From positions 434,001 through 498,000 of the forward strand of contig JAWKWL010000002.1 in the NCBI GenBank assembly GCA_041397525.1: 64,000 nt of DNA, given 5' to 3'. The notes beneath the pieces were generated by a model. The model ran no database searches and had not been told where the DNA came from. It was given only the letters and a program-made list of their open reading frames with translations. Shown here in pieces: positions 55,733 through 64,000 of this stretch; position 1 is the stretch's first letter, and each line of letters opens with the position of its first letter. The translations under genes were made by a program, and so were the position numbers. The stretch comes from BOKV01 sp041397525. Its GTDB lineage: Bacteria; Pseudomonadota; Alphaproteobacteria; Rhizobiales; Rhizobiaceae.

Positions 55733-56377
55733 ATGTTCGCAGTCATCAAAACCGGCGGAAAGCAGTATCGCGTTTCCGCAAATGATGTACTCAGAATTGA
55801 AAAGCTCGCTGGCAATGCTGGCGACATGGTTGAATTTTCGAGCGTGATGATGGTCGGCGATGGCGCCAACGCAACCATTGGCGCTCCGCTGGTCGAAGGC
55901 GCGCTGGTTACAGCGGAAATCCTGGAACAGATGCGTGACCGGAAGGTACTCTCCTTCAAGAAGCGCCGTCGCCAGAATTCCAAGCGCATTCGCGGCCATC
56001 GCCAGAGCCTGACCGAAGTGCGGATTGCAGAAATCCTCACCGGCGGCGCGAAGCCGTCAAAGGCTGCAGCAAAGAAGGCAGCAAAGCCGGCTGAAGCTGC
56101 TCCGGCAGCAGCAAAGGCAGATGGCAAGATTGTCGACGACATCACGCTGATCGGCGGCGTTGGCCCGGCGCTGAAGAAGAAGCTCGAAGGCGCAGGCATC
56201 ACGTCGCTGACGCAGATTGCAGCCATGGACGCGCAAGCGTTGGCAGCACTCGACACCGAATTGAAGCTTGGTGGTCGTACAGAGCGCGAAGAATGGGTTG
56301 AGCAGGCGAAGGAACTTCTCGCCGGCAAGCCACCGCGCGCCAAGGTCGACCAGAAGGCCGCAAAAGAATCCGAATAA
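55733..56377 (+). CDS. rplU: 50S ribosomal protein L21 with C-terminal extension
   Basis: The first 102 residues are a normal L21 (MFAVIKTGGKQYRVS..., KKRRRQNSKRIRGHRQSLTEVRI). A further 110 residues follow: an Ala/Lys-rich linker (about 108-130) and a helix-hairpin-helix-like unit (LIGGVGPALKKKLEGAGITSLTQIAAM) ending in an acidic/basic tail, 214 residues in all. This extended form is known in Hyphomicrobiales; the role of the extra domain is not established. ATG 55733 is the canonical start. It is followed by rpmA 43 bp later. Confidence 0.95.
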   Translation: MFAVIKTGGKQYRVSANDVLRIEKLAGNAGDMVEFSSVMMVGDGANATIGAPLVEGALVTAEILEQMRDRKVLSFKKRRRQNSKRIRGHRQSLTEVRIAEILTGGAKPSKAAAKKAAKPAEAAPAAAKADGKIVDDITLIGGVGPALKKKLEGAGITSLTQIAAMDAQALAALDTELKLGGRTEREEWVEQAKELLAGKPPRAKVDQKAAKESE

Positions 56378-56420
56378 TTTCCTGCCCCAGTCATAGGGCA
56401 GTCTCCAGAGGAGATAGATC

Positions 56421-56687
56421 ATGGCACACAAAAAAGCTGGTGGTTCGTCCCGCAACGGTCGCGATTCAGAATCAAAACGCCTCGGCGTGAAGAAGTTCGG
56501 TGGCGAGAACGTCATTCCGGGCAACATTCTCGTGCGTCAACGTGGCACCAAATGGCATCCAGGCGCCAATGTCGGCATCGGCAAGGATCACACCCTTTTT
56601 GCAGTCGCCAATGGCAAGGTAGCATTCCAGAAAAAGGCCAATGGCCGAACCTATGTGAATGTAATGCCGGCGGAAGCTGCTGAATAA
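56421..56687 (+). CDS. rpmA: 50S ribosomal protein L27
   Basis: An 88-residue ribosomal protein at the peptidyl transferase centre, with the conserved N-terminus MAHKKAGGSSRNGRDSESKRLG and GNILVRQRGTKWHPGANVG. A GAGGAGATAG ribosome-binding site precedes it. The N-terminus is of the standard type with no cleavable Firmicutes-like extension. An intrinsic terminator about 80 bp downstream ends the rplU-rpmA unit. Confidence 0.97.
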   Translation: MAHKKAGGSSRNGRDSESKRLGVKKFGGENVIPGNILVRQRGTKWHPGANVGIGKDHTLFAVANGKVAFQKKANGRTYVNVMPAEAAE

Positions 56688-56765
56688 GCCGGTTGATGAT
56701 GCCGGCGTCCCATCGGACCCGGCGCAAGGCGAAAGCCAGAGCCATCACCGGAAAAACCGGATGCT

Positions 56766-56796
56766 AGGGGAGATGGGATGCCACCTCCCCTTTTTT
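56766..56796 (+). terminator. Intrinsic terminator after rpmA
   Basis: GGGGAG and CTCCCC form a 6-bp stem extended by TGG/CCA beyond one A-C mismatch around a GATG loop, followed by six T. It lies about 80 bp past the rpmA stop and 28 bp before the acetyltransferase start. Confidence 0.85.
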
Positions 56797-56823
56797 CTTT
56801 TCGAGATTCCGGAAACAACGGTC

Positions 56824-57441
56824 ATGGTTCAAGAAAGCATAGATATAAACGGGTACACGGCTGACGATGGCGATTTTCACGCCATGAAGCTCAACTGCCC
56901 TGTAATCTCCACCGAACGGCTGCTATTGCGTCCGCCGCATCCCGATGATGTCGAAGACATGGTCAAACTGGCCGACAATTACCGCGTGGCCGGCATGCTG
57001 GGCACGATGCCACATCCCTATTTTGCCGAAGATGCGATCGAGTTCATCAACAGGGCCCGCGCTGCCTCGACCAATGGCTGTGTCTATGCGATCACCGACG
57101 CAAGGACCGGGGCCTTCATGGGCATTTGCGGCCTGCATGAAGACCAGGTCCGCTTTGATCTTCCGTTTCTCGGTTATTGGCTGGGAGAGCCGTTCTGGGG
57201 TCATGGATATGCGTCGGAAGCGTCGCGCGCGATGATTGATCTTTTTTTCAAGGTCACGGCGCGCGAGGAGCTTCTGGTTTCGTGCCGCACGGACAATCAT
57301 GCCTCTCGCCGCATCATCGAGAAATGCGGTGGCATTTTCTGGAAGAATGGCCAGGCCTTCAACAAGGTACTTGGCGAAATCCAGCAGCTTGAGCATTACC
57401 GGATATCCCGGGCGGACTGGATGGCCACGACACAATCATGA
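56824..57441 (+). CDS. GNAT family N-acetyltransferase, RimJ/RimL-like
   Basis: A 205-residue acetyltransferase with STERLLLRPPHPDDVEDMVKLADN at the start of the fold, GYWLGEPFWGHGYASEASRAMIDLFF (acetyl-CoA-binding motif A) and SCRTDNHASRRIIEKCGG (motif B). The pattern is that of the RimJ/RimL group that acetylate protein N-termini or small amines; the actual substrate is unknown. ATG 56824 is chosen because GGAAA lies 8 nt upstream, though ATG 56884 also fits the family N-terminus. It sits between rpmA and obgE, a common place in this order. Confidence 0.85.
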   Translation: MVQESIDINGYTADDGDFHAMKLNCPVISTERLLLRPPHPDDVEDMVKLADNYRVAGMLGTMPHPYFAEDAIEFINRARAASTNGCVYAITDARTGAFMGICGLHEDQVRFDLPFLGYWLGEPFWGHGYASEASRAMIDLFFKVTAREELLVSCRTDNHASRRIIEKCGGIFWKNGQAFNKVLGEIQQLEHYRISRADWMATTQS

Positions 57442-57519
57442 ACCACGATTACCGGGTTCGAGGGTCTTACCCCCGTGCCCGGTTTCGGTTATTGCGGTTC
57501 GGCGAAAGGGACTGAAACG

Positions 57520-58557
57520 ATGAAATTCCTCGATCAGGCGAAGGTGCATATCCGCTCCGGCGACGGCGGTGCGGGTTCCGTTTCGTTTCGCCGGGAGAAA
57601 TTCATTGAATTCGGCGGCCCTGATGGCGGTGATGGCGGCAAGGGCGGTGATGTCTGGGTCGAGGTAGTCGGAGGATTGAACACCCTCATCGACTATCGGT
57701 ACCAGCAGCATTTCAAGGCCAGGACCGGCATTCATGGCATGGGCCGCAACCGGCACGGCGCCAAGGGGGCAGATGTCGTTCTCAAGGTGCCCGAAGGCAC
57801 CCAGATCTATGAGGAGGACAACGAAACCCTGATTGCCGACCTTACTGAAATCGGCCAGCGATACCTTCTGGCCAGGGGTGGTAATGGCGGCTTCGGCAAC
57901 GCCCAGTTCAAGAGCTCGACCAACCAGGCACCGCGCCACGCAAATCCCGGACAGGAAGGGATCGAGCGTGTTGTCTGGCTGCGCCTGAAACTGATTGCCG
58001 ATGCGGGATTGCTCGGACAGCCCAATGCAGGCAAATCGACATTTCTGGCAAGTGTCAGCGCCGCCAAGCCGAAGATAGCCGATTATCCCTTCACCACCTT
58101 GCATCCCAATCTGGGAGTTGCCCGCATCGACAACCGGGAATTTGTGATTGCCGATATTCCGGGTCTCATAGAGGGCGCGCATGAGGGTATCGGCATTGGA
58201 GACCGCTTCCTCGGTCATGTCGAACGCACAAGGGTACTGTTGCATCTGGTTTCTGCGACAGAGGAAAATGTCGCCAAGGCCTACAAGACTGTGCGCCGCG
58301 AAGTCGAAGCCTACGGACACGACCTTGCTGACAAGCCGGAAATTGTAGCCTTGTCCAAGGTTGATACACTTACGCCGGAGGAACTGAAGAAGAAGCTTGC
58401 AAGCCTCAAGCGCGCCTGTGGACGAGCACCGCTTGCACTGTCCTCGGTCAGCCGCGAAGGGGTCGAAACCGCCCTTCGCGCATTGATGGACAGGATCACC
58501 GCTGATCGTGCAGAAAGCGAGCCTGAAGAAGAAGACCAGCGCTGGAGGCCGCTTTGA
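57520..58557 (+). CDS. obgE: GTPase ObgE/CgtA
   Basis: An essential GTPase in 50S ribosome assembly and stress control. The 345-residue protein has the glycine-rich Obg domain (about 1-158, with SGDGGAGSVSFRREKF and DGGDGGKGGDVW) and then the G domain with GQPNAGKST (G1), FTTLHPNLG (G2 region) and DIPGLIEGAHEG (G3). The short C-terminal tail is acidic, and no OCT domain is present. ATG 57520 gives the usual MKFLDQAK start. It overlaps proB by 4 bp. Confidence 0.96.
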   Translation: MKFLDQAKVHIRSGDGGAGSVSFRREKFIEFGGPDGGDGGKGGDVWVEVVGGLNTLIDYRYQQHFKARTGIHGMGRNRHGAKGADVVLKVPEGTQIYEEDNETLIADLTEIGQRYLLARGGNGGFGNAQFKSSTNQAPRHANPGQEGIERVVWLRLKLIADAGLLGQPNAGKSTFLASVSAAKPKIADYPFTTLHPNLGVARIDNREFVIADIPGLIEGAHEGIGIGDRFLGHVERTRVLLHLVSATEENVAKAYKTVRREVEAYGHDLADKPEIVALSKVDTLTPEELKKKLASLKRACGRAPLALSSVSREGVETALRALMDRITADRAESEPEEEDQRWRPL

Positions 58558-59699
58558 AGCGATTGGCAAAATACCGCCGCATAGTCGTCAAGATCGGCTC
58601 GGCCCTGCTGGTTGACAGCAAGAGCGGCGTGAAATCCGACTGGTTGGCCTCAGTGGCCGACGACATAGCCAGATTGCGCGCGAATGGCAGCGAGGTGCTT
58701 GTCGTGTCATCTGGCGCCATTGCCCTGGGCCGCACCATCCTGGGCCTGCCCCGCAGGGCACTAAAGCTCGAGGAAAGCCAGGCAGCTGCCGCCTGCGGCC
58801 AGATTGCCCTTGCCCGTGCCTGGTCACAGGCGCTTGGCAGTCATGACATCACTTCCGGCCAGATCCTTGTCACGCTTGGCGACACCGAAGAGCGCCGCCG
58901 CTATCTCAACGCTCGCGCCACCATCAACATGCTGCTGAAGCTGGGCGCTGTCCCTGTTATCAACGAAAACGACACAGTCGCCACTTCCGAGATCCGCTAT
59001 GGAGACAATGACAGGCTGGCGGCCCGTGTCGCCACCATGACCGGATCGGATCTGTTGATCCTGCTGTCGGATATTGACGGGCTGTATACTGCGCCACCGG
59101 CACTCAATCCCGATGCCGAGTTCATCAGCCATGTCCCTGAAATCACTCCGGCAATCGAGGCGATGGCGGGTGCTGCAGGCACCGAATTGTCGCGCGGCGG
59201 CATGGTGACGAAGATCGAGGCTGGCAAGATTGCAACGGCTTCGGGGACAGCCATGATCATTGCATCAGGAAAGCGCATGAACCCGGTCCTGGCTGTTGCT
59301 GCCGGTGAGCGCTCAACCTGGTTCGAACCCTCCGGCAATCCGGTCACGGCGCGCAAGCGCTGGATTTCCGGCCAATTGGGCGAGACAGGCACGGTTACGG
59401 TCGATGAAGGCGCACTCAAGGCGCTCAATTCCGGCAAGAGCCTGCTTCCAGCCGGTGTTACCAGGATTGAAGGCAGCTTCGCACGCGGGGACATTGTCTC
59501 GGTCCGCAAGTCCGACGGCACTGCTGTAGGTCGTGGCATCATTGCCTATGACGCATCAGATGCCAGCCGCATTGCCGGTTGCAAATCTGGCCAGATCGCG
59601 CAAATCCTCGGTTTTGAAGGACGCAGCGAGATGATCCACCGGGATGACCTGGTGGTGTTTGCCTCTAGCGCAAGGGAGAGGGTGGATGGCGATGCATGA
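58554..59699 (+). CDS. proB: Glutamate 5-kinase
   Basis: Phosphorylates glutamate in the first step of proline synthesis. The 381-residue protein has an amino acid kinase domain (VVKIGSALLVD, VSSGAIALG, INENDTVATSEIRYGDNDRLAARVA) and a C-terminal PUA domain (about 280-370). The TTG start at 58554 overlaps the obgE stop (TTGA), giving tight coupling. The TTG start is accepted because the conserved KYRRIVVKIGSA begins at residue 6. It overlaps proA by 14 bp. Confidence 0.95.
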   Translation: MKRLAKYRRIVVKIGSALLVDSKSGVKSDWLASVADDIARLRANGSEVLVVSSGAIALGRTILGLPRRALKLEESQAAAACGQIALARAWSQALGSHDITSGQILVTLGDTEERRRYLNARATINMLLKLGAVPVINENDTVATSEIRYGDNDRLAARVATMTGSDLLILLSDIDGLYTAPPALNPDAEFISHVPEITPAIEAMAGAAGTELSRGGMVTKIEAGKIATASGTAMIIASGKRMNPVLAVAAGERSTWFEPSGNPVTARKRWISGQLGETGTVTVDEGALKALNSGKSLLPAGVTRIEGSFARGDIVSVRKSDGTAVGRGIIAYDASDASRIAGCKSGQIAQILGFEGRSEMIHRDDLVVFASSARERVDGDA

Positions 59700-60981
59700 A
59701 GAAAGCAGCAGGATCGCGGGCGAAGACATTCACACCGTAATGGCCGGTATGGGTCTCACGGCGCGCAAGGCCGCGCAAGAACTGGCAATCGCTTCGCCGA
59801 AAGCCAAGCAGGCGGCACTTGAGGCAATGGCTGACTGCATCTTGGCCGGTTCTGCCCGGATACTGGAAGCCAACGCTGCCGACCTGCACAATGGGCGTGA
59901 AAACAAACTTACACCGGCCCTTCTCGACCGCCTGATGCTGGATGAAAGCCGCATTCGTGCGATGGCAGACGGTATTAGCACCATCGCATCTCTGAAAGAT
60001 CCCGTGGGTGAAGTGATTGCGGCATGGACACCTGCAAACGGGCTGAACATCGAAAGGGTCAGAACCCCGCTCGGCGTCATCGGCGTAATCTATGAAAGCC
60101 GCCCCAATGTAACTGCTGATGCCGGAGCCTTGTGTCTCAAGGCAGGTAACGCTGTCATCCTGCGGGGCGGCTCGGATTCATGGCATTCTTCCCGTGCCAT
60201 CCATGCCTGCATGGTCGAGGGCCTGAAAAAGGCGGGGCTTACCGTGGCGGCGATCCAGATTGTGCCAACCACTGATCGTGCAGCGGTTGGCGAGATGCTT
60301 GCAGGGCTTGGTGGCACCATTGACGTCATCGTCCCGCGTGGCGGCAAGGGGCTGGTCGGCAGGGTCCAGAGCGAAGCCCGGGTTCCGGTTTTCGCCCATC
60401 TGGAGGGAATCTGCCACGTCTATGTCGACAAGAGCGCACGGCTGGACATGGCAGTTGAAGTCACGCTCAATGCAAAGATGCGTCGCACCGGCATTTGCGG
60501 CTCGGCTGAAACCCTGCTGGTTGATCGCGCTTGCGCCATGACCCATTTGAATCCGATCCTTGCGGCACTTGCCGACAAGGGGTGTGAAATCAGGGCAAGC
60601 GAAGAAATTTGCAAGGCCTTCCCGGCTGCCATCCCGGCCACTGCCGAAGATTGGGACACCGAATATCTCGCACCGGTCATATCGGTAAGGCTCGTTGATG
60701 GTGTCAGCGAAGCCATAACGCATATTGCCGAGCACTCCTCCCATCACACCGAAGCGGTCATCGCGGAAGATGGCGATGTCGTTGCACGGTTCTTCAACGA
60801 AATTGATTCTGCCATCCTCCTGCACAATGCTTCCACGCAATTCGCCGATGGCGGTGAGTTTGGCATGGGGGCAGAAATCGGCATAGCGACCGGCAAGATG
60901 CATGCACGCGGGCCCGTCGGTGTCGAGCAGCTGACCAGCTTCAAATATCTGGTGCGAGGCCATGGCGAGGTCCGTCCATGA
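59686..60981 (+). CDS. proA: Gamma-glutamyl phosphate reductase
   Basis: Reduces glutamyl-5-phosphate to the semialdehyde in proline synthesis. The 431-residue ALDH-like enzyme has the catalytic Cys in MRRTGICGSAETLLVD, the substrate/cofactor region VIYESRPNVTADAGALCLKAGNAVILRGGS, and the C-terminal HARGPVGVEQLTSFKYLVRGHG. Two in-frame ATGs lie 6 bp apart (59686 and 59692); the first is used. It overlaps the end of proB. Confidence 0.95.
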   Translation: MAMHEESSRIAGEDIHTVMAGMGLTARKAAQELAIASPKAKQAALEAMADCILAGSARILEANAADLHNGRENKLTPALLDRLMLDESRIRAMADGISTIASLKDPVGEVIAAWTPANGLNIERVRTPLGVIGVIYESRPNVTADAGALCLKAGNAVILRGGSDSWHSSRAIHACMVEGLKKAGLTVAAIQIVPTTDRAAVGEMLAGLGGTIDVIVPRGGKGLVGRVQSEARVPVFAHLEGICHVYVDKSARLDMAVEVTLNAKMRRTGICGSAETLLVDRACAMTHLNPILAALADKGCEIRASEEICKAFPAAIPATAEDWDTEYLAPVISVRLVDGVSEAITHIAEHSSHHTEAVIAEDGDVVARFFNEIDSAILLHNASTQFADGGEFGMGAEIGIATGKMHARGPVGVEQLTSFKYLVRGHGEVRP

Positions 60982-61002
60982 TTGCCGGAGCCTGATCCGG
61001 CA

Positions 61003-61668
61003 ATGACAGCCAAGCCCAGCAGCGCGCGATCAACATCCCCCCTGCCAGCGCGGTTGGCGCATTACCTGCGCTTCCCCCATTGCGAGCCGGGCATGAAGAT
61101 CGGTCTTTTCGGCGGATCGTTCAATCCGCCGCATGAGGGCCATGTCCATGTCAGCGATCTGGCGCTTCGTCGTGCCCGGCTGGACCGGATATGGTGGATG
61201 GTCACACCGAGAAACCCGCTGAAGGATCATTCCCAATTGGCGCCACTTGGCGAACGGCTGCAGCTTTGCAGCAGGCTTGCCCGCAATCCGGCCGTCGACG
61301 TTACCGCCTTCGAGGCCCGCTTCAATGTCCGTTTCACCGCTGACACGCTTTCGATCCTCAAGCAACGTTTCCCCCGCATCCGCTTTGTCTGGATCATGGG
61401 TGCCGACAATCTCGCCGGATTTCATCGTTGGCAGAACTGGCGCAGGATTGCGTCGATGATGCCGATCCTGGTCATAGACCGCCCCGGCTCCACCTTGTCT
61501 GTAAGGTCAGCACCCGCAGCGCTGGCACTTTCGCGATACCGCATCGCCGAGCAGCGCGCCGGTACAATCGCTGTCTGCAAACCTCCAGCCTGGGCATTTG
61601 TACATGGTCCGCGCAGCGCTCTCTCGTCAACCGCAATCCGCAATTCGATGAAATACAGACAAAGCTGA
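61003..61668 (+). CDS. nadD: Nicotinate-nucleotide adenylyltransferase
   Basis: Adenylates nicotinate mononucleotide in NAD synthesis. The 221-residue nucleotidyltransferase has the GLFGGSFNPPHEGHVHVS motif (about 33-50), VTPRNPLKD, and FVWIMGADNLAGFHRWQNWRRI. The C-terminal SSTAIRNS motif is also present. ATG 61003 is 21 bp after the proA stop. An N-terminal extension of about 30 residues precedes the catalytic motif, so ATG 61093 is an alternative start. Confidence 0.93.
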   Translation: MTAKPSSARSTSPLPARLAHYLRFPHCEPGMKIGLFGGSFNPPHEGHVHVSDLALRRARLDRIWWMVTPRNPLKDHSQLAPLGERLQLCSRLARNPAVDVTAFEARFNVRFTADTLSILKQRFPRIRFVWIMGADNLAGFHRWQNWRRIASMMPILVIDRPGSTLSVRSAPAALALSRYRIAEQRAGTIAVCKPPAWAFVHGPRSALSSTAIRNSMKYRQS

Positions 61669-61682
61669 CCTGCCCAGCATGA

Positions 61683-62243
61683 ATGTTACATGCCATGAGC
61701 ACTGTTGCGTTTGAAAATTCTGCTGTAGAAAAGACATCGGCAGGATCTGTTCCGGCCACCATATCAATTGAGGGTTCTGGAATTCCACTACCCCGAAACC
61801 GAACAAATGCGAGGGAAACGCTGACTACCGTCACACCAGACAGGGGCGCCCAAGGGGCGGCTGCCGAAAAAGCTCCATCTGCCGTCGAACATTCGGTGGA
61901 AGAGCTTCTCGAAACGGTTCAGGCAAGCCTTGAAGATTCCAAGGCGGAGCAACCGGTTACCATTGACATCAAGGGAAAATCGCCGATCGCCGACTTCATG
62001 GTCGTCGTGTCAGGCCGTTCACATCGCCATGTCGGGGCGATTGCCGATCACCTTTTGCGCGATCTGAAAGACAAGGGTTTTGGCAATTGCCGTGTTGACG
62101 GCCTGCCTTCTTGCGACTGGGTCCTGATCGACGCCAATGATGTCATCATTCACATTTTCCGCCCCGAAGTACGCGAGTTCTACAATATCGAGAAAATGTG
62201 GCAGGTGCCGGAATCAACGCCCGCTCCCGCAGGCTTGAACTGA
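61683..62243 (+). CDS. rsfS: Ribosomal silencing factor RsfS
   Basis: Binds ribosomal protein L14 and blocks subunit joining in starvation. The RsfS core is in the C-terminal 120 residues (ELLETVQASLEDSKAEQPVTIDIKGKSPIADFMVVVSGRSHRHVGAIADHLL, split in two by a linker; SCDWVLIDANDVIIHIFRPEVREFYNIEKMW). The first 65 residues are a low-complexity, Ser/Thr/Ala-rich extension not seen in most family members. Starts at 61683 and 61695 are both possible and neither has a strong ribosome-binding site, so the true N-terminus is uncertain. Confidence 0.9.
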   Translation: MLHAMSTVAFENSAVEKTSAGSVPATISIEGSGIPLPRNRTNARETLTTVTPDRGAQGAAAEKAPSAVEHSVEELLETVQASLEDSKAEQPVTIDIKGKSPIADFMVVVSGRSHRHVGAIADHLLRDLKDKGFGNCRVDGLPSCDWVLIDANDVIIHIFRPEVREFYNIEKMWQVPESTPAPAGLN

Positions 62244-62280
62244 CGCCACACCGCGCCTGGCAATATCACGTGGAGGCAGC

Positions 62281-62766
62281 ATGCGCCTGGTTATCAGCGC
62301 TATCGGGCGGATGAAGGCTGGCCCCGAAACTGATCTGCTCGCACGATATGCGGATCGCGCGGCAAAGACTGGCCGCCAGCTCGGCATCACTGCGCTCGAC
62401 ATTCGGGAATTTGCCGAATCACGCGACCGCAACGTGGAAGCAAGATGCTCTGCCGAATCCACCCAGCTGCTGAAATCGGTTTCCTCGTCCGCCCGGATCA
62501 TTGCGCTGGACGAGACAGGCAGGGATGAGACCAGCCTCGGACTGTCCGGTTATGTGCGGAATGCGCTGGATAGCGGAGTGAGCGAACTTGCCTTCATGAT
62601 CGGCGGGCCAGACGGCCATTCGACAGAATTGATTGCCAAAGCGGACAAGGTATTGCGGTTCGGCAGCATGACATGGCCACATCAACTGGTGCGGGTCATG
62701 CTCGCCGAGCAGCTTTACCGCACGATTTCCATTCTGGCAGGCCATCCCTATCATCGGGAGGGATAG
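62281..62766 (+). CDS. rlmH: 23S rRNA (pseudouridine1915-N3)-methyltransferase
   Basis: A SPOUT-class methyltransferase of 161 residues acting on 23S rRNA in assembled ribosomes. The conserved stretches are IIALDETGRDETSLG, LAFMIGGPDGHS (knot) and LRFGSMTWPHQLVRVMLAEQLYRTISILAGHPYHREG at the C-terminus. Length is normal. It is preceded by a GGAGGC site and followed by 103 bp that hold a CtrA-type site before envC. Confidence 0.96.
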   Translation: MRLVISAIGRMKAGPETDLLARYADRAAKTGRQLGITALDIREFAESRDRNVEARCSAESTQLLKSVSSSARIIALDETGRDETSLGLSGYVRNALDSGVSELAFMIGGPDGHSTELIAKADKVLRFGSMTWPHQLVRVMLAEQLYRTISILAGHPYHREG

Positions 62767-62807
62767 GCCTCCCGTTTTCACGCCCTGTTCGTGCCTTTGT
62801 TTACCAG

Positions 62808-62823
62808 TTAATGCAAGGTTAAC
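62808..62823. promoter_or_regulatory. CtrA-type binding site upstream of envC
   Basis: TTAATGCAAGGTTAAC is an exact match to the alphaproteobacterial CtrA consensus TTAA-N7-TTAAC. It lies between rlmH and envC, 46 bp before the preferred envC start. Confidence 0.6.
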
Positions 62824-62869
62824 CCGGTCCGGAATAGGGTCATCTGGCAACAACACTGCGAGGAGCACA

Positions 62870-64000
62870 TTGGCGCGGTCAATGGCTGGAAACTCCAAAA
62901 ACAGGAAGGCGCGCGGGCGCGGATCACTGCAGACCCGGCTGGCTTGCGCATGCCTTCTTGCAACCATTCCGGTATCCATCCCCGCTACAGTCCTCGTGCA
63001 TTTGGCGAATGCTGAAGAGCCCGCTGAAAGACAGGCCGCAACCCGCACTGAACTTGCTGACATCAAGCAACAGATTGCATTGACCGAAAAACAGCGTCTC
63101 GATCTTGCCGATGAGATCGGTCGGCTGGAAAAGGATCGCAAGACCATCAACAAGGACCTCATCGACACTTCGAAGCGTGCCCGCGATCTCGAAACCCGGA
63201 TCGCCGGAAGCGGCGTCCGCCTTGGCGAACTCGAGCAGCAGGAAAATGATGTCGGCAAGTCCTTGAAAGGGCGAAGGGCACTGCTTGGAGAGGTCATTGG
63301 CGCACTTGAGCGCATGGGTAGAAATCCGCCGCCCGCCATATTGGTGACACCCGATGATGCTTTGACGTCGGTTCGTTCAGCAATCATGCTGGGCGCTGTA
63401 GTTCCCGAATTGCGGGCGGAGACGGAAATCCTGGCTACCGAACTGGCTGAACTGAACCGTATTCGCACAGACATCGGCGCGGAGCGCGCAACCTTGACCG
63501 CGAGCCTGCAGGCGCTTGCCGGTGACGAGGAGCGTTTGAATCTGCTGCTTGCAGAAAAGAAGAACCTTACCAATGCAGCCCGCCAGCAACTGGCAGCGCA
63601 GACTGCACGATCGGCGGAACTGGCAGCGAAGGCCGGATCGCTGCAAAAACTCATCGAATCACTTGAAAGTGAAATCGCTGCCGCGCGTGAAGCAGCAGAG
63701 GAAGCCCGGCTCGCTGAAGAGGCAAGACTGGCAAAGGAAAACGAAAAACTGGCCAATGCACGCCAGGAATCGGTGCAGCCCGATTTCTCGGATACCGGCC
63801 GAATCTCACCTGCAATCGCCTTCGAGGAGGCAAAAGGGCTGCTTCCACGGCCTGTTTCAGGCGTTGAAGTGCGCAGCTACGGGCAAACCGACCGCCTTGG
63901 TGAGGTCTCCGACGGCATATCGATGGCAACGCGCGTCTCAGCAAGAGTGAGCGCTCCAGCAGATGGTTGGGTAGTCTATGCAGGCGCTTTCCGTTCTTAC
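62870..64000 (+). CDS. envC: Murein hydrolase activator EnvC-like protein (3' truncated by window)
   Basis: A periplasmic coiled-coil/LytM-type protein that activates amidases during cell separation; 377 codons are present before the window ends. After a basic N-terminus there is a hydrophobic signal segment (about residues 25-49), then a long coiled coil (about 60-130 and 190-300). At the end it enters the M23/LytM domain (SYGQTDRLGEVSDGISMAT, SAPADGWVVYAGAFRSY). The TTG start at 62870 is chosen because AGGAG is 4 nt upstream; an ATG 4 codons later is the alternative. The gene follows rlmH, a usual order in this group. Confidence 0.9.
   Translation, partial: MARSMAGNSKNRKARGRGSLQTRLACACLLATIPVSIPATVLVHLANAEEPAERQAATRTELADIKQQIALTEKQRLDLADEIGRLEKDRKTINKDLIDTSKRARDLETRIAGSGVRLGELEQQENDVGKSLKGRRALLGEVIGALERMGRNPPPAILVTPDDALTSVRSAIMLGAVVPELRAETEILATELAELNRIRTDIGAERATLTASLQALAGDEERLNLLLAEKKNLTNAARQQLAAQTARSAELAAKAGSLQKLIESLESEIAAAREAAEEARLAEEARLAKENEKLANARQESVQPDFSDTGRISPAIAFEEAKGLLPRPVSGVEVRSYGQTDRLGEVSDGISMATRVSARVSAPADGWVVYAGAFRSY

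Overview
The window looks like a chromosomal segment of an alphaproteobacterium of the order Hyphomicrobiales (Rhizobiales). Support comes from gene content and order. There is an rplU-rpmA-GNAT-obgE-proB-proA-nadD-rsfS-rlmH-envC run. The L21 protein carries a long C-terminal extension. There is a DUF2125/tyrC/hisC block, PHB genes with a PhaR regulator, and a cysG-DUF2849-cysI-cysH-DUF934 sulfur operon. Base composition is uniformly G+C-rich, with one clear A+T-rich exception at 40.29-41.02 kb. I see no IS element, integrase, prophage or CRISPR array. The genus cannot be fixed from the sequence alone.

Layout. 0-5.5 kb: acyltransferase, ChaC-type cyclotransferase, DUF2125, tyrC-hisC and a methyltransferase. 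5.6-8.3 kb: gloB, lysoplasmalogenase-like protein, DMT exporter and a small secreted protein. 8.4-17.4 kb: phbB-phbA, ispG, an MFS transporter, pyc and phaR, which link acetyl-CoA, pyruvate and polyhydroxybutyrate. 17.4-22.1 kb: a GGDEF/EAL protein, a membrane protein, rpmF, mtgA and ispA. 22.2-26.9 kb: assimilatory sulfate reduction operon. 26.9-43.2 kb: a LysR regulator diverging from a long catabolic block. 43.2-51.8 kb: YdcF, an orphan PseB-like dehydratase, an RND efflux pair and two oxidoreductases. 51.8-55.2 kb: katG/oxyR. 55.3 kb: tRNA-Ser(CGA). 55.7-64 kb: the ribosomal protein/obgE/proline/NAD run, ending inside envC.

The central theme is a nearly complete valine and propionyl-CoA route in one direction: isobutyryl-CoA dehydrogenase, enoyl-CoA hydratase, 3-hydroxyisobutyryl-CoA hydrolase, MmsB, MmsA, PccB/PccA and methylmalonyl-CoA mutase, ending at succinyl-CoA. 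A perfect 18-bp palindrome lies about 65 bp upstream of the predicted mmsA transcription start, where a LysR activator would bind.

The most unusual element is an A+T-rich gene of 242 codons between pccA and the mutase gene. It has a PD-(D/E)xK-like core and start/stop overlaps with both neighbours, so it looks like foreign cargo inserted seamlessly into a core metabolic operon. Other regulatory signals worth attention are an exact TTAA-N7-TTAAC (CtrA-type) site before envC, a 17-bp inverted repeat between katG and oxyR, and a structured leader plus strong terminator around rpmF.
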